NCBI GenBank assembly: GCA_944472155.2
Contig: OX235271.1
Span: forward strand, 41,714,633-41,778,632
Source of the DNA: Trichobilharzia szidati
Lineage: Eukaryota; Platyhelminthes; Trematoda; Strigeidida; Schistosomatidae
Length of the DNA stretch: 64,000 nt
Reading direction: 5' to 3'
Part shown: positions 23,590 to 35,315 of the stretch, piece after piece
Layout of the letters: each line of letters begins with the position of its first letter
Position numbering within the stretch: the first letter of the stretch is position 1
Notes under the pieces: generated by a model
The model's input: the letters and a program-made list of their open reading frames with translations, nothing else
Databases searched by the model: none
What the model was told of the DNA's origin: nothing
Program-made: the position numbers and the translations under genes

Positions 23590-24256
23590 TCTAATAATAA
23601 TAATTTATATTTTCATATAAACATAAATTCACATGAAAATGCATGTCATTTTTACAGGCACGATCAAGTATGATATAATGACAAATAGTAGATTATCGAT
23701 GTTTGCAGTGATAGTATGTGCAGGCTGCTCACCATAACAGTTAGTGTCCAATGAAAGGTGTAAAGAAGTAGTGTTACATCCAGAGTAATCAGCAACAGTT
23801 TAATTTTTCAGTACGTTTGTGGTTAGGAACCAGAATTATGGCGAACTGATCCATAAAAAACAACAGATGAACCATTTCGGAGCTGAATATTACCATTGAA
23901 TGAGCCAGTGAGATTTAAAATGCTGCCACGATCACTAATCCTTGGATTTCCAGATTTATTAGCGCTGTACAGGTAGTGATTGGGATTTATTTGTTGGTAT
24001 GAAGGTAGTATTCCATAATTATCATACAGGATGCATTGCAGGAGAAAGTAATCAGTATTATGCACGGCGGGATCTGTGGCCATTGACGTTCGCATACCTT
24101 TTTGGATTGTCATAGTAAGTCGCCAAATGTTTATATTCTTTGTGATCATTCAGAGAATAAAACCGGCGAGGGAGATAAAGAAGACAAATGACAACAACAC
24201 AGAAAGAAGCACAAGGAGTCCTCAAGTGGCGACATGTAAGATTATATTTATATATA
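23590..24256 (-). mobile_element. CR1-like LINE 3' region (left arm)
   Basis: On the minus strand the 3' end is a TTATATGAAAATATAAATT-type terminus followed by an ATT-rich tail at 23590-23610. A GCCTGTAAAAATGGC hairpin precedes it by about 40 bases. The 3'-UTR-like body (23690-24230) has a diverged copy at 25020-25300 and distant similarity to 28790-29100, which follows a CR1 RT. The 108-codon frame here (23823-24149) is likely accidental. Confidence 0.65.
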
Positions 24257-25325
24257 ATAATAATAATAATAGTATATTCTCATTTTTTACATGAGGGACA
24301 CCAGTTTACAGGCATCATCACTTCGATAAATTACACATACGATTAGTAAATATAGTTAGTAATGATAATATAATAGGGTACATATTTGTTCATACAAATA
24401 TAGGAAAAACAAGTTCTATAGGAATGGATAAGAATTATTTAAGTTACATATTTAAATTACATGATTTACGGTTAAATAACATGGTTGCTGTCATTTTATC
24501 TTTAGTTTGTGGGGAAAATCGGATAACTGGTGATTCAATGGAACACACCAACAAATATAGAGATATTGACTTCGCATTAACAAAAAAAACCCAAGTATGC
24601 GTTGGATGGATTACATATACTTGGGAAAATAAATAAAGCTTGAAGTCAATTCCCTCATAATACAATAAAATGCGTCTTACAATAATATATTCCCACTTTA
24701 TGCACATGAGGGACTCCAGTTGACAGGCATCAACAATATGGTAATAATGCACACATGGAGTAAACATGTTTAAAATTTTCCACTAACACAAAATATATAT
24801 ACAAGGTAAGATAATGAAATATTGACCGTAAGTACACTCTGCATAAGTTAAAACAGTTTATATGGCATAATCCTAGGCACAATTATTGTTTGAATTTGTT
24901 GAACATGAGCGAAACAACTGAGTGTTGCGTTACATTCGGTCGATATGGTGGTTTAGTCACAAAAGTATAAAAATGACTTATAAAACGTTACTCAGTTTAC
25001 CGTAAACGATGTTTTAAGCAATATAAACTGCAAACGGCTCACCACAGCAGTTATTATCCAGTTAAACATGCAGAGAAGTAATCATAATTCAGCAACTTGT
25101 GAATTTTTATTCTTTTCTGTCTGGAACCTGAGTAACTGCGAACCAATCCATGCAAAAATGTCGAAAGAGGCATGCAGGAGCAGAATTTTGCCATTGAATG
25201 AGTCATTGGTATCTGAGATGCAGCTATCAGCATATTTTCGTCATTTCATAGATATCCAGATTTATTGACGCTGTATAGGTAGTGATTTGGATTTGTTTGC
25301 CTTTCGGATTTACTTAATATATATA
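24257..25325 (-). mobile_element. 1.07 kb CR1-like 3'-end insertion, left arm only
   Basis: The right arm lacks this segment (its site is at about 40400-40408). ATATATA occurs at 24250-24256 and 25319-25325, suggesting a short target duplication. The minus-strand 3' end at 24257-24330 has the (ATT)n tail and the GCCTGTAAACTGG hairpin. A second diverged 3' end lies at 24675-24740. The conserved CCCAAGTAT/ATACTTGGG hairpin is at 24590-24625. The part at 25020-25300 is a diverged duplicate of 23700-24000. Confidence 0.75.
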
Positions 25326-25450
25326 CTTATACCTTCTATAGAAACCACGAAATCTAATGATACACTAAGTATTTCAGTTAAGCTAACATTTATAATATAA
25401 GTATGAGCTAAAGTTTTTGCTGTGTCCAGAAATATTCATCGTGTTCTTGC

Positions 25451-25900
25451 AATAATAATAATAATATTTATTGAAAAAATTCTGTTGTTACTCATGCGTT
25501 TAATGCATCAAGCACGCATGCGTGGGGTGGAAAAGACGGTGTAGGAGTCAGGCGAAGGGGAGCGCTGTGATATTTGAGGAGTCTAGTGACTGAGGAGACG
25601 AACACTGGCAGTGTGTTTGCGTCACGCACAATAGCCGGTAGTCTACTCCAAATGACTGAAAACTTATTTAAGACTTTGTGCCACATGTAAGTCTGACAAT
25701 GTTCTATAGAGACTGGGTTGTCAAGATTTCTGAGGATGCAACTGATGACAGCGGTAGATTTAGTTATTTGCCTGGAGGAGTGCAAGAGAAGATTAGTTAA
25801 CTTGTAGTAGAAAATAAGGCTAAGCTTAAGACGTCTCTTAAAGTGATTATATTTTCAGTCTATTTCAGTGTTCAACGTAGTCAAGAGCGAATTCTAAGCG
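25451..25900 (-). pseudogene. CR1-like RT C-terminal fragment and tail (left arm)
   Basis: The minus strand reads LHSSRQITKSTAVISCILRN, SIEHCQTYMWHKVLNKFSVI and RLPAIVRDANTLPVFVSSVT, homologous to the end of the RT at 27088-28541 (AIEHCQTYLRYNFFLNKF, RLPADVRDANTLAVF). It ends in an AATAAATATTATTATTATT-type tail at 25451-25473. Copies lie at 31995-32430 (same orientation) and 39822-40271 (inverted). Confidence 0.8.
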
Positions 25901-26383
25901 AAGAGCCAAGGGTGAATGCAATCGTTTGAAGTGTTGCGCTACAGGTGTTCAGTTTCTACGTGAATCTTCTTGCCATATTCTTTTGGAATTCAGCCGCGTT
26001 CCTCACAATACCCACATATCCATACTTAGCAAGGATCACATTCTGTCGCCTGGAAATATATATGGTATTCACTTGTGGAATCTACTACCCGGAATCTTCT
26101 GACACCCGTTCTAACCACGCGGGACTAAGGATTTTATCCCAAGGCAGTACTGTTAAAGGAATATCCGACTTTTTATTTTCCAATATACAGCCACTTATCG
26201 TTTTTTTGATACTTCGATAATACAACAATCTTTTTTATATCCTCAAGACTTTTCTCCGGACGCTGTGAAAATTCTTGTTTCTGTAATGGTTAAGTCTGTC
26301 ATACGTGTAAGTACCGCTAAGAGACTGAGATCTAATACTCGTCAACCATCTGAAGACACCGGTTCCGTAGACGATCTTACACT
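25901..26383 (+). repeat. 0.48 kb segment shared by three loci
   Basis: It continues the repeat shared with 32431-32907 (direct) and 39339-39821 (inverted). At 32907 the same sequence runs directly into a CR1 reverse transcriptase, so it probably is CR1 ORF2 sequence upstream of the RT. Here it ends at the 26383 breakpoint. Confidence 0.75.
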
Positions 26384-27087
26384 GTACCACAGGGCATTTT
26401 TATCTAATGTAGATCTGTACAACCCTTAGTTTTCTTCTTCGCTAATGTTTGACTCTCGAGCTCTCAAAAATGCATATTGCTATCCCACAGACCGGAGCGT
26501 GTCACATTTGTGACCACTGCCCTATACGTCGGTGGCACAGTGGTTAGGACTCTCGCAGGCCATGCACATGGTCCGAGGTTCTATCCCCTGCCGACTCACA
26601 CCCGATATCTATGACCGGCCTGCAAAATTTGGGCTACCGATATCCATGCTGAAAATTCCATACTTGTACTGAAAATACGGTGTGGCATCAAGCTGTAATA
26701 AAAAATAAAATTAAAAAATAAATAAAATAATATATATGGAGCTTCGAATTACGGAAAATTGATCAGGGCAACATTCTCTGACAAATGTGTATTTGTAATT
26801 TTTCATAAAGTCGATTCGGCACAGGTTACTGAGATGCAGAGCTAGAGCCGTAGGCCCTCTTCTCTTTACACTTTATGTTAATAAGATCACACAAAGTTGA
26901 AAACATACAAAAATATTGTCATGCAGTCAGCTGATACATGTAGATAGAGACAGAGAAATGAAATTTTGTCGCAAATCCTGGAGGCATTGTTTCACTCATC
27001 AATTCGAAAACACATGTGAAAATATATGAAAATATAAATTATTATTATAAAATATTAATGTTCTTTACATGTTCACATACTTTCTTT
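26384..27087. other. unassigned sequence with a SINE, left arm only
   Basis: Apart from the SINE at 26527-26731 and a short repeat piece at 26412-26480, nothing is recognised. It starts the 8.9 kb segment missing from the right arm. Confidence 0.5.
26527..26731 (+). mobile_element. tRNA-derived SINE, copy 2
   Basis: It has the A box region GTGGCACAGTGGTTAGGACT, the B box GAGGTTCTATCCCC (one change from GGTTCGATCCC), the shared body with CCTGCAAAATTTGGGCTACC and a tail of A/T-rich AAATAAAATAAT type. It is the best preserved head among the copies, though the B box mutation may weaken transcription. Confidence 0.8.
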
Positions 27088-28541
27088 TTCTGGGATTCCA
27101 TTGTTGATGATATACCCCTACTACTTCTTAAATTCTTCTCAATATCTATGGACACTGGCACTTACCCTAATGAGTGGAAAACTAGCTTCATCATTCAACA
27201 CTATAAATCCGGTGATAAGGCAAACGTCCGCAATTACAGACCTATAAATATAACCCCAGTTGTCTCTCGAATCATGGAGAAAGTTGTCAAAGATCAGTTG
27301 TCAGACTATCTACTTAAGGAAGATCTTGTTACAAGGTCTCAACACGGATTTCTCAAAAATAGGTCTTGCGTTACTTGCCACTTCGACTTTTTCAACTGCA
27401 TCACTAGTAGTCGCGAAGCACGTAAGCTAGTTGTTGTTCTCTACTTCAACATATCTAGGGCATTTGACATGGTATCTCACAGTATTCTCTTTGAGAAGCT
27501 GTATTCATGTGGGATTCGCAATCCATTACTGAGCTGGTTAAAATCGTTTCTAAGCAATAGGGTACAAATAACCAAGGTTGGATCTGTATTGTCTCATCCT
27601 AGGCAGGTCACAAGTGCGGTTGTGCAAGGTAGTGTCCTAGGTCCACTTTTATTTACAGTATACATTAACAGCATTTGCAACTGCTTCACCTCAGGTAAAT
27701 CATTCCTATATGCTGACGACCTCAAAGTCGTTTACTCCTGCCACGCTCATGAACTAAGCTATATGGTGAATAAAATACATCTTGAACTAAATAGTCTCGC
27801 AACACGGTGTACTGAATCCTGTCTAAAGTTCAACATTGATAAATGCGGCTGGATTTGTATCGGAAACAGTAACCTTGACCTGAATCTTGAAATAAACGGG
27901 CGTAAACTAGCCAGGCTCAACTCAGTCGTAGATCTCGGTATCAGATACCCTAATAACTTAACGTTCTCTGAACAAACTGATTATGCCAGACGTAAAACAC
28001 GAAGGCTCCTAGGATGCATAACTCGCAATTTCTTTTGTTGTGAGACTAGGGTTTTATTATATAAAGTATGTCTCCGACCTATTTTAGAATACTGCCCGTT
28101 TATTCTTAGCGGACTCAGACAAAATGACAAGGAGTGCAACGGCAATTCACCTTAAGAATTCTTGGTTTAGAAAGTGGTCTCCAATACTATAAACGTTGCG
28201 ACAAACTAAGTTTAGAACCACTCTGGAAAAGACGTCTTAAGCTAAACCTGATTTTTTACTACAAGCTAACTAATCCGCTCGTGCACTCCTCCGAGCCAAT
28301 AATTAAACCTACCGCTGTCATCAGTTACAATCTTAGAAATCATCACAACCTAGCTGCTATAGAGCATTGTCAGACTTACCTGCGGTATAATTTCTTCTTA
28401 AATAAGTTTTCAGTCATTTGGAATAGACTACCAGCTGATGTGCGCGATGCAAACACACTCGCAGTGTTTATCTCCTCAGTCACCAGACTGCTCAAAGATG
28501 ACAATGCACTTCTGCGTCTGAAACCTACACCCTCTTTATAA
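27088..28541 (+). mobile_element. CR1-like LINE reverse transcriptase, 5'-truncated (CR1-A)
   Basis: The frame at 27088-28154 reads DDIPLLLLKFFSISMDTGTY, YRPINITPVVSRIMEKVVKD, QHGFLKNRSCVTCHFDFFN, YFNISRAFDMVSHSIL and VVQGSVLGPLLFTVYI. Catalytic LYADDLKVVY is near 27709. A frameshift near 28130 moves it into 28134-28541 (LRILGLESGLQYYKRCDKL, ending LRLKPTPSL-stop). The usual FxDxSRAFD has N for the first catalytic Asp (YFNISRAFD), so it is inactive in two ways. Endonuclease and ORF1 are absent. The 3' UTR runs to about 29650. Confidence 0.88.
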
Positions 28542-29655
28542 CCCCACATAGATATTTTAAGTTCATTAAACGTGTAGTTACAACAAACTACAATTATAAA
28601 TTTTTATATTATTGGAAGCACATGATAGACATTTTTACACGGGACAATAATATTAGTTCACACAATATAAAAGTTAGCATCACGGGAATAGTTAGTTAGT
28701 GCACCAAAATAACTATAATTACTAAACAGAATATAAATGTATATATACATATTAATCACTCCCTAAGTACTCCACTTGCTTTCTTTTGCGTTGTTGTTGT
28801 TGTTTGTCTTCTTTTGTCTCTCACTATTTCAGCTTCCATTTAACTTTTTGAAAGAGAACAAAGAATGTACGTTTCGACCACTTACAATGACAAATGATCT
28901 GCAAACATTATTGGTCCCATATCTTAGAATTCCCTCGTGAATTGCGCATTGCCTTCACCAACGACGCAACCTGGATTACAGTTGTGAAATATATCTTTAT
29001 ACCAATAAAAAAGAATTGATTCATAATGCTTCACGATTGTAACATACAAAATAACCGATGTTGTCTGCAAAAGTAGCTTGCATCTCTTGAAAACACCCGT
29101 TTATAAGAAAATACAGACTGTCATTATTATTAGCCTACCTTGAGTACTATTCACTTGTGATGTTACGAAGAAAATGCTGACAAAAGTATGCAAGTGTATT
29201 ACTTGTTTTAAATTATTATCAAATTTGGATATAAATCAAGAATAAGACTCGATGCCGTACACTCCAAAGTTATATGGAGGAATTACTTCAAGCTTTATTT
29301 TTTTCCCAAGTATTTGTAATCCATCCAAAACATACTTGGGTTTTTTTGTTAATGCGAAGACAATATTTCTATATTTCTTGATGTGCTCCACTGAATGACT
29401 AGTTATCATATTGTTCCCATAGACAAAATGACTGCAACCTTATAATTTTACCATGAACCAAATTTATGTAATTTAAATAATACTTATCCATGCCTGTAAA
29501 ATTGGTGTGTCCTACACAGGTAGGAAAAATGTATTTTATTAAATTACTATTATTAAATATGCTTACTAATCGTATATGTAATATATCATATTGATGATGC
29601 CTGTAAACTGGCGTGTCCCTCATGTAAAAGTGAGAATATACCATTATTATTATAT
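28542..29655 (+). mobile_element. 3' UTR and 3' ends of CR1-A
   Basis: It contains the CCCAAGTAT/ATACTTGGG hairpin (29305-29340) followed by GTTAATGCGAAGACAATA. A first GCCTGTAAAATTGG motif lies at 29492-29510 and a second, GCCTGTAAACTGGCGTGTCC, at 29599-29618. It ends with ATTATTATT at about 29643-29651. The two successive 3' ends suggest nested or read-through insertion. Confidence 0.65.
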
Positions 29656-30365
29656 ACCTCCTGGTCGAGATCGAACAACCCAACATCTAAACTGAAATGA
29701 CCATTTAAGTAAATTCAAACTCAAATTCCATGAACGATCCAATGCTACCATTCGAAAACGCTGGCCAACATTCTGTACAGGCAGTATTCTTGGTCTGAAA
29801 TATAGAAGCAACTGGTTTTCAAACAGTTTTCAGTGTATTACTCGACTCACATGTACAGTCTGCCACGCTGACACAAATGGCGCCAAATGATAATTCTAGA
29901 ATCGACCTCGGCCCCATTTCATGCAGTAGAACAATCCAACATGACCTTATCTAGTTTTCGTATCCACGATCAAATTTCTTTCCTATTATAAAACTACGAT
30001 TAGACTGCTGACAAAAATGGAATAAATACATCACTGACCTCAAAATAATACATCAATAAACTTTAACTCAAGGATGCTGTTCATAACAAAGTTATATAGG
30101 AGAATTGACTTCAAGCTTTATTTTTCCCAGATATTTGTATTATATTCATCTGATGTCTGGGTTTTTGTTAATGCGAAGACAATATTTCTATATCTCTTTA
30201 TGTGTTACACAGACAGACTATTTTGCAGACTGTTCCGACTGACTCTAACGTCAGAAAGAACAAACAAACTGTAAATTCAACATACATCGAAATGTGTGAA
30301 ATTTATATAAAAACTTATCCATGCCTGTACAATTGGTATGTTCCTGCACAAACAGGAATGAATAT
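29651..30365 (+). repeat. 0.7 kb direct repeat, copy 1
   Basis: It matches 34622-35300 in direct orientation with scattered differences, from ATACCTCCTGGTCGAG to CCTGTACAATTGGTATGTTC. It includes a variant hairpin at 30126-30161 (CCCAGATAT with ATGTCTGGG). It probably is the 3' part of another CR1 subfamily. Confidence 0.75.
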
Positions 30366-31010
30366 AAATATATACATTCCAGCATGGTTTTACAACGGAG
30401 AAAGGAAGTGTGTGCGAAGCTCTATTTTGGAACACCTGATTGACTTCTGCCACTCTGTCAACCCTGGCCATGATTTTACGATCATATATAGAATCCATGC
30501 TAACTTCCCACGTTTTCTTCGTTACAGACTTCTAAAGACAGCTGAGGCCTTGGCAATTCATGACTTTAAGCCAGACCTTTGTGCACAAAAGAAGTATGTA
30601 AAATCCCTACTTCTGCCTTGGCCGTAGAGGGATAGATATTCATTTATTTTATTTTGTTTATTTAGTTATTCTATGTACTTTTCCCTTATTACTTCGATTA
30701 CTATTATTATCATTATTATTACTATTTTCACTCTAAATCTTTTTTACTTGAACCACTTGACATTTTAAACCCAAAATTATTGATTTTTTATTTTTTATTT
30801 TTACAATGTTGAATAGTATCTTACCTAATTTCACACCATGTTATGTAACATTTTATATTCGTCTACTAATCTTATAATTATGTACTCCTTTCCAAAATTC
30901 TATACACATTAAGTATTATGATATATAGGACACCAAATATTTTGCCACTTGACATTAAACTATGATTACAATCACAAATATTTTAATTGCATTTCATACT
31001 ATTATTACTT
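30366..31010 (+). pseudogene. PLE C-terminal fragment with 3' UTR
   Basis: The frame reads IPAWFYNGERKCVRSSILEH, FTIIYRIHANFPRFLRYRLL, KTAEALAIHDFKPDLCAQKK and YVKSLLLPWP-stop at 30625-30627. This is the last 85 or so residues of a PLE endonuclease region of the PLE1/PLE2 type. The catalytic YIG part and the RT are missing. The following AT-rich sequence to about 31010 is probably its 3' UTR. Confidence 0.85.
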
Positions 31011-31013
31011 CAT

Positions 31014-31305
31014 GTAATAATAATAATATATATTTCCTATCAATGTAGGACACACCAGTTGTACAGGCATGGATAAGTATTATTTAAATTACATGAATTT
31101 GATTTATAGTGAAATTACATGGTTGCTGTCCACTCTGACATCAGTTAGTGAGCATATTCTAATTGTTAGTCGTTCAATGGAGCACATAAACAAATATAGA
31201 AATATTGTCTTCGCATTAACAAAAAAACCCAAGTATGTGTCGGATAAATTACAAATATTTGGGGAAAAAATAAAGCTTGAAGTCAATTCCTCCATATAAC
31301 TTTGC
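31014..31305 (-). mobile_element. CR1-like 3' region fragment
   Basis: The minus strand carries the conserved hairpin (31228-31263), GTTAATGCGAAGACAATATT, ATGCCTGTACAACTGG-type sequence at 31050-31070 and an AT-rich tail (ATTATTATT, 31014-31025). Confidence 0.65.
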
Positions 31306-31994
31306 TGTGTGCGGCATCGTATCTTGTTCTTGTTTTATGTTCAAATTGGGCATTAATTTAAAATGAGTGATTAATTTTCATGATTTTGACATCATTTTTT
31401 GCAAGTAATACCAGATGTGAATTTAACTGAATGCAGATTAATATTGGTCAATTTCAAGCAGATTTGTTTTACTGCACTCAAGTCACCCATAGCCCGCTAT
31501 TTGTCACAGCATGGTTGCTCCGAACGAGTAAGTTGATAAACACGTCGAAAGCTATATAAAAACCATTTTAGATCGTTGACAGTGCTTGTATAAGATGCTG
31601 TACAGCGTCTTGTTATGGTGACAGTGGATTTCATCAAGGATGCTGAGCCATTACTAGCCAAACCTTGGGGGATAATATATGAGTAAGTGACTTCAATTGT
31701 TTCTCAGCTTCAGTCGGAATGTAGATCAATGCAACTTGAACTACAAAGTAAATACAACAGAAATGTACCAGAGGACAAAATAAAAGTATGTGGTGACAAA
31801 AATATTTGTTTATATTCGTTGTACATTGTAATTTGATGAACAAAAATTTGTATACACACCTTTGACCCAATAATATTACCGGATACAATTATTATAAAAA
31901 AAGCCATTTATACGCTTGTACAGCTTGACAATAAATTCATCGAAAAGAGTCCACTCGATGAATATTGTGTTCCTAAGACTGCGATGGGTATTAT
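31306..31994. other. no gene seen
   Basis: Short open frames without motifs. A piece at 31910-31960 (TTGTACAGCTT..CGAAAAGA) weakly resembles 11190-11235. Confidence 0.4.
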
Positions 31995-32430
31995 TAAACT
32001 GTTGAAAAAATTCTGCAGTTACTCATACGTTTAATGCATCAAGCATGCATGCGTGGGGTGGAAAAGACGGTGTAGGAGTCAGGCGAAGGGGAGCGCTGTG
32101 ATATTTGAGGAGTCTAGTGACTGAGGAGACGAACACTGGCAGTGTGTTTGCGTCACGCACAATAGCCGGTAGTCTACTCCAAATGACTGAAAACTTATTT
32201 AAGACTTTGTGCCACATGTAAGTCTGACAATGTTCTATAGAGACTGGGTTGTCAAGATTTCTGAGGATGCAACTGATGACAGCGGTAGATTTAGTTATTT
32301 GCCTGGAGGAGTGCAAGAGAAGATTAGTTAACTTGTAGTAGAAAATAAGGCTAAGCTTAAGACGTCTCTTAAAGTGATTATATTTTCAGTCTATTTCAGT
32401 GTTCAACGTAGTCAAGAGCGAATTCTAAGC
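31995..32430 (-). pseudogene. CR1-like RT C-terminal fragment, third copy
   Basis: It is a direct copy of 25466-25900 with few changes (for example VLDALN to MLDALN). Its 3' tail lacks the long ATT run of the other copies, so the repeat boundary here falls near 32000. Confidence 0.75.
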
Positions 32431-34436
32431 GAAGAGCCAAGGGTGAATGCAATCGTTTGAAGTGTTGCGCTACAGGTGTTCAGTTTCTACGTGAATCTTC
32501 TTGCCATATTCTTTTGGAATTCAGCCGCGTTCCTCACAATACCCACATATCCATACTTAGCAAGGATCACATTCTGTCGCCTGGAAATATATATAGTATT
32601 CACTTGTGGAATCTACTACCCGGAATCTTCTGATACCCGTTCTAACCACGCGGGACTAAGGATTTTATCCCAAGGTAGTACTGTTAAAGGAATATCCGAC
32701 TTTTTATTTTCCAATATACAGCCACTTATCGTTTTTTTGATACTTCGATAATACAACAATCTTTTTTATATCCTCAAGACTTTTCTCCGGACGCTGTGAA
32801 AATTCTTGTTTCTGTAATGGTTAAGTCTGTCATACGTGTAAGTACCGCTAAGAGACTGAGATCTAATACTCGTCAACCATCTGAAGACACCGGTTCCGTA
32901 GACGATCCTAGTGCCGGTTTTGACGGTATACCATCGTATCTTTATAAACACGGTGGTTCTGACATTTCCGTTTTATTACTTAAGATTTTTACAATGTCCC
33001 TAGAAAGCCAAACCTATCCAGATAAATGGAAAACGACATTTATAGTACCTAAACACAAATCCGGATCAAAAACTGAAGTCAACAACTATAGGCCAATCAA
33101 TATTACACCCATAATATCTAGAATCATTGAACGAATTGTTAAAGATGATATCCTCAAACATATGCTCAGCTGCAATATTCTAAGCCCAAACCAACATGGA
33201 TTCCTAAAATCCAGATCATGCATGACATGTCACCTTGACTTCTTTAACTATATAACTAGCAGCCGAGACAAACAACAACTAGTACTAGTCATCTACTTCG
33301 ACATATCCAAAGCCTTTGACCGCGTTGACCATTTGCTTCTAATAAATAAACTAAACTCCTTAGGAATAAGTAACCCATTATTAGGATGGATTGAATCATT
33401 CCTTAACAATAGGTCCCAAGTAGTTAGACTGGGCTCTGTAAACTCTAAACCTAGTCCAGTCACTTCTGGAGTAGTTCAAGGTAGCGTCTTAGGCCCCCTC
33501 CTATTCACTCTATATGTCAACGACATATGCAGCTGTTTCTCACTTGGCAAACCATTCATCTTTGCAGATGATCTTAAAGTAGCTTACACATTCCACTGTG
33601 ATGACTTAGGGTACTTTCAGAAAGCTGTTCAGTAAGAACTAGATCGAGTAACTGCATGGTCCTCCACATGGAACCGAAAATTCAACCTTAAAAAATGTGG
33701 TTGGATCTGTTTCGGTGCACCCTCAATAAACATTAAACTGGTACTTGAATCTCTTGACTTGCCTTAACTCCAAAGTGTTGTTGACCTAGGACTCAGGTAC
33801 TCTAGTGACTTGACATTTTCTGAGCAAGTGGCGACACAGACGCGTAAATCGAGGATGCTCCTAGGATGCATACTCAGGAATTTCCACAACTACGAGGCGA
33901 AGCTAATATTATATAAAACTTGTGTCAGACCACTACTTGAATATTGTCCATTTATTCTCAGCAGCACTCGCGTAAGTGACAAACTTAAAATAGAAAGTGT
34001 CCAACGATACTTCACGTCTAAACTACTAGGATTTGACTGCGAAAAGGACTACACATCAAGGTGTATAACTCTAGGTATCGACCAACTCTGGATGAGACGA
34101 CTCAGCATTAACCTAACATTCTTCTCTAAAATATTGCATAAAATATCATTCTCAGACAGCAAAGAGGTACAGTTCTCACCGGAAGGCTCTTACAACCTTC
34201 GTAACCAAACGTGCAAAGTATCTAGGAAAAACTGTAAAACAGCACTCCGTGCAAACTTCTTCATAGTCATGTACTCTAAGATCTGGAACAGTTTACCCCT
34301 AGAAATAAGGACCTGTCACTCTATTATAACCTTCAAACGCTTGCTATATAAACTGCTTCATCCCAATGACTATGCCAATCACACCGCACCACTTATTTCC
34401 AAAACGCATGAGCTATTAGAACACTATAACGCCTAG
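32431..34436 (+). mobile_element. CR1-like LINE ORF2 fragment with reverse transcriptase (CR1-B)
   Basis: 32796-33635 reads SAGFDGIPSYLYKHGGSD, YRPINITPIISRIIERIVKD, QHGFLKSRSCMTCHLDFFN, YFDISKAFDRVDH, VVQGSVLGPLLFTLYV and catalytic IFADDLKVAY. A TAA at 33633-33635 interrupts after KAVQ and a further TAA lies near 33765. The frame then continues 33810-34436 with RKSRMLLGCILRNFHN, YKTCVRPLLEYCPFIL and a proper C-terminal stop after EHYNA. Catalytic aspartates are retained but the stops disable it. 32431-32907 is the segment repeated at 25901-26383 and 39339-39821. Confidence 0.88.
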
Positions 34437-34621
34437 ACTCATTACTAAATATTACGACACTAAATAAACTCTAAGACTTCGCAAAATTACATGAAAAACA
34501 ACTAGATTATGGGTAGTGTTTACTATACAATGATATACATTTATAAACATTTATATGTACATAAAATAATAAAGTTCTTTCCGTATTTACATACTTTATC
34601 TCCCTGCTGAGCGTAATCTTC
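34437..34621 (+). mobile_element. 3' UTR of CR1-B
   Basis: A short AT-rich segment with ATAAAATAATAAAGTTC (possible polyadenylation signal at about 34567). It ends where the second 0.7 kb repeat begins. Confidence 0.5.
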
Positions 34622-35300
34622 TATATACCTCCTGGTTGAGGTCGAACAACCCAACATCCAAACTGAAATGACCATTTATGTAAATTCAAACTCAAATTCC
34701 ATGAACGATCCGCTGCAACCACTTGAAAACGCTGGCTAACATTCTGTACAAGGAGTATTCTTGATCTGAAATAAAGAAGCAACTGTTTTTCAAACAGTTA
34801 TCAATGTATTACTCAACTTACATGTACAGTCTGCCATGCTGACGCAAATGGCGCAAATGGATAGTTCTAGAATTGACCCCATTTGATGCAGTAAAACAAT
34901 CTAGCGTGAACTTATCTAATTTTGTATCAAAGATCAAATTTCTTTCCTATTATAAAACTACGATAAGACTGCTGACAAAAATGGAATAAATACATTATTC
35001 AATCAAAATAATACATCAATAAACTTTATCTCACGGATGCTGTTCACAACAAAGTTTTATAGGAGAATTGACTTCAAGCTTTATTTTTCCCAGATATTTG
35101 TATCACATTCATCTGAAGTCTGGGTTTTTTGTTAATGCGAAGACAATATTTCTATATCTCTTTATGTGTTACACAGACAGACTATTTTGCAGACTGTTCT
35201 GACTGACTCTAATGTTAGATTGAACAAACAAAATGTAATTTATAAAATAACTTATCCATGCCTGTACAATTGGTATGTTCCTGCATAAACAGGAATAAAT
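34622..35300 (+). repeat. 0.7 kb direct repeat, copy 2
   Basis: A diverged copy of 29651-30365, with the hairpin variant at 35089-35124 (CCCAGATAT and AAGTCTGGG) and the CCTGTACAATTGGTATGTTC end. In both copies it abuts an unrelated element on its right. Confidence 0.75.
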
Positions 35301-35315
35301 ATATAAATAAATACG

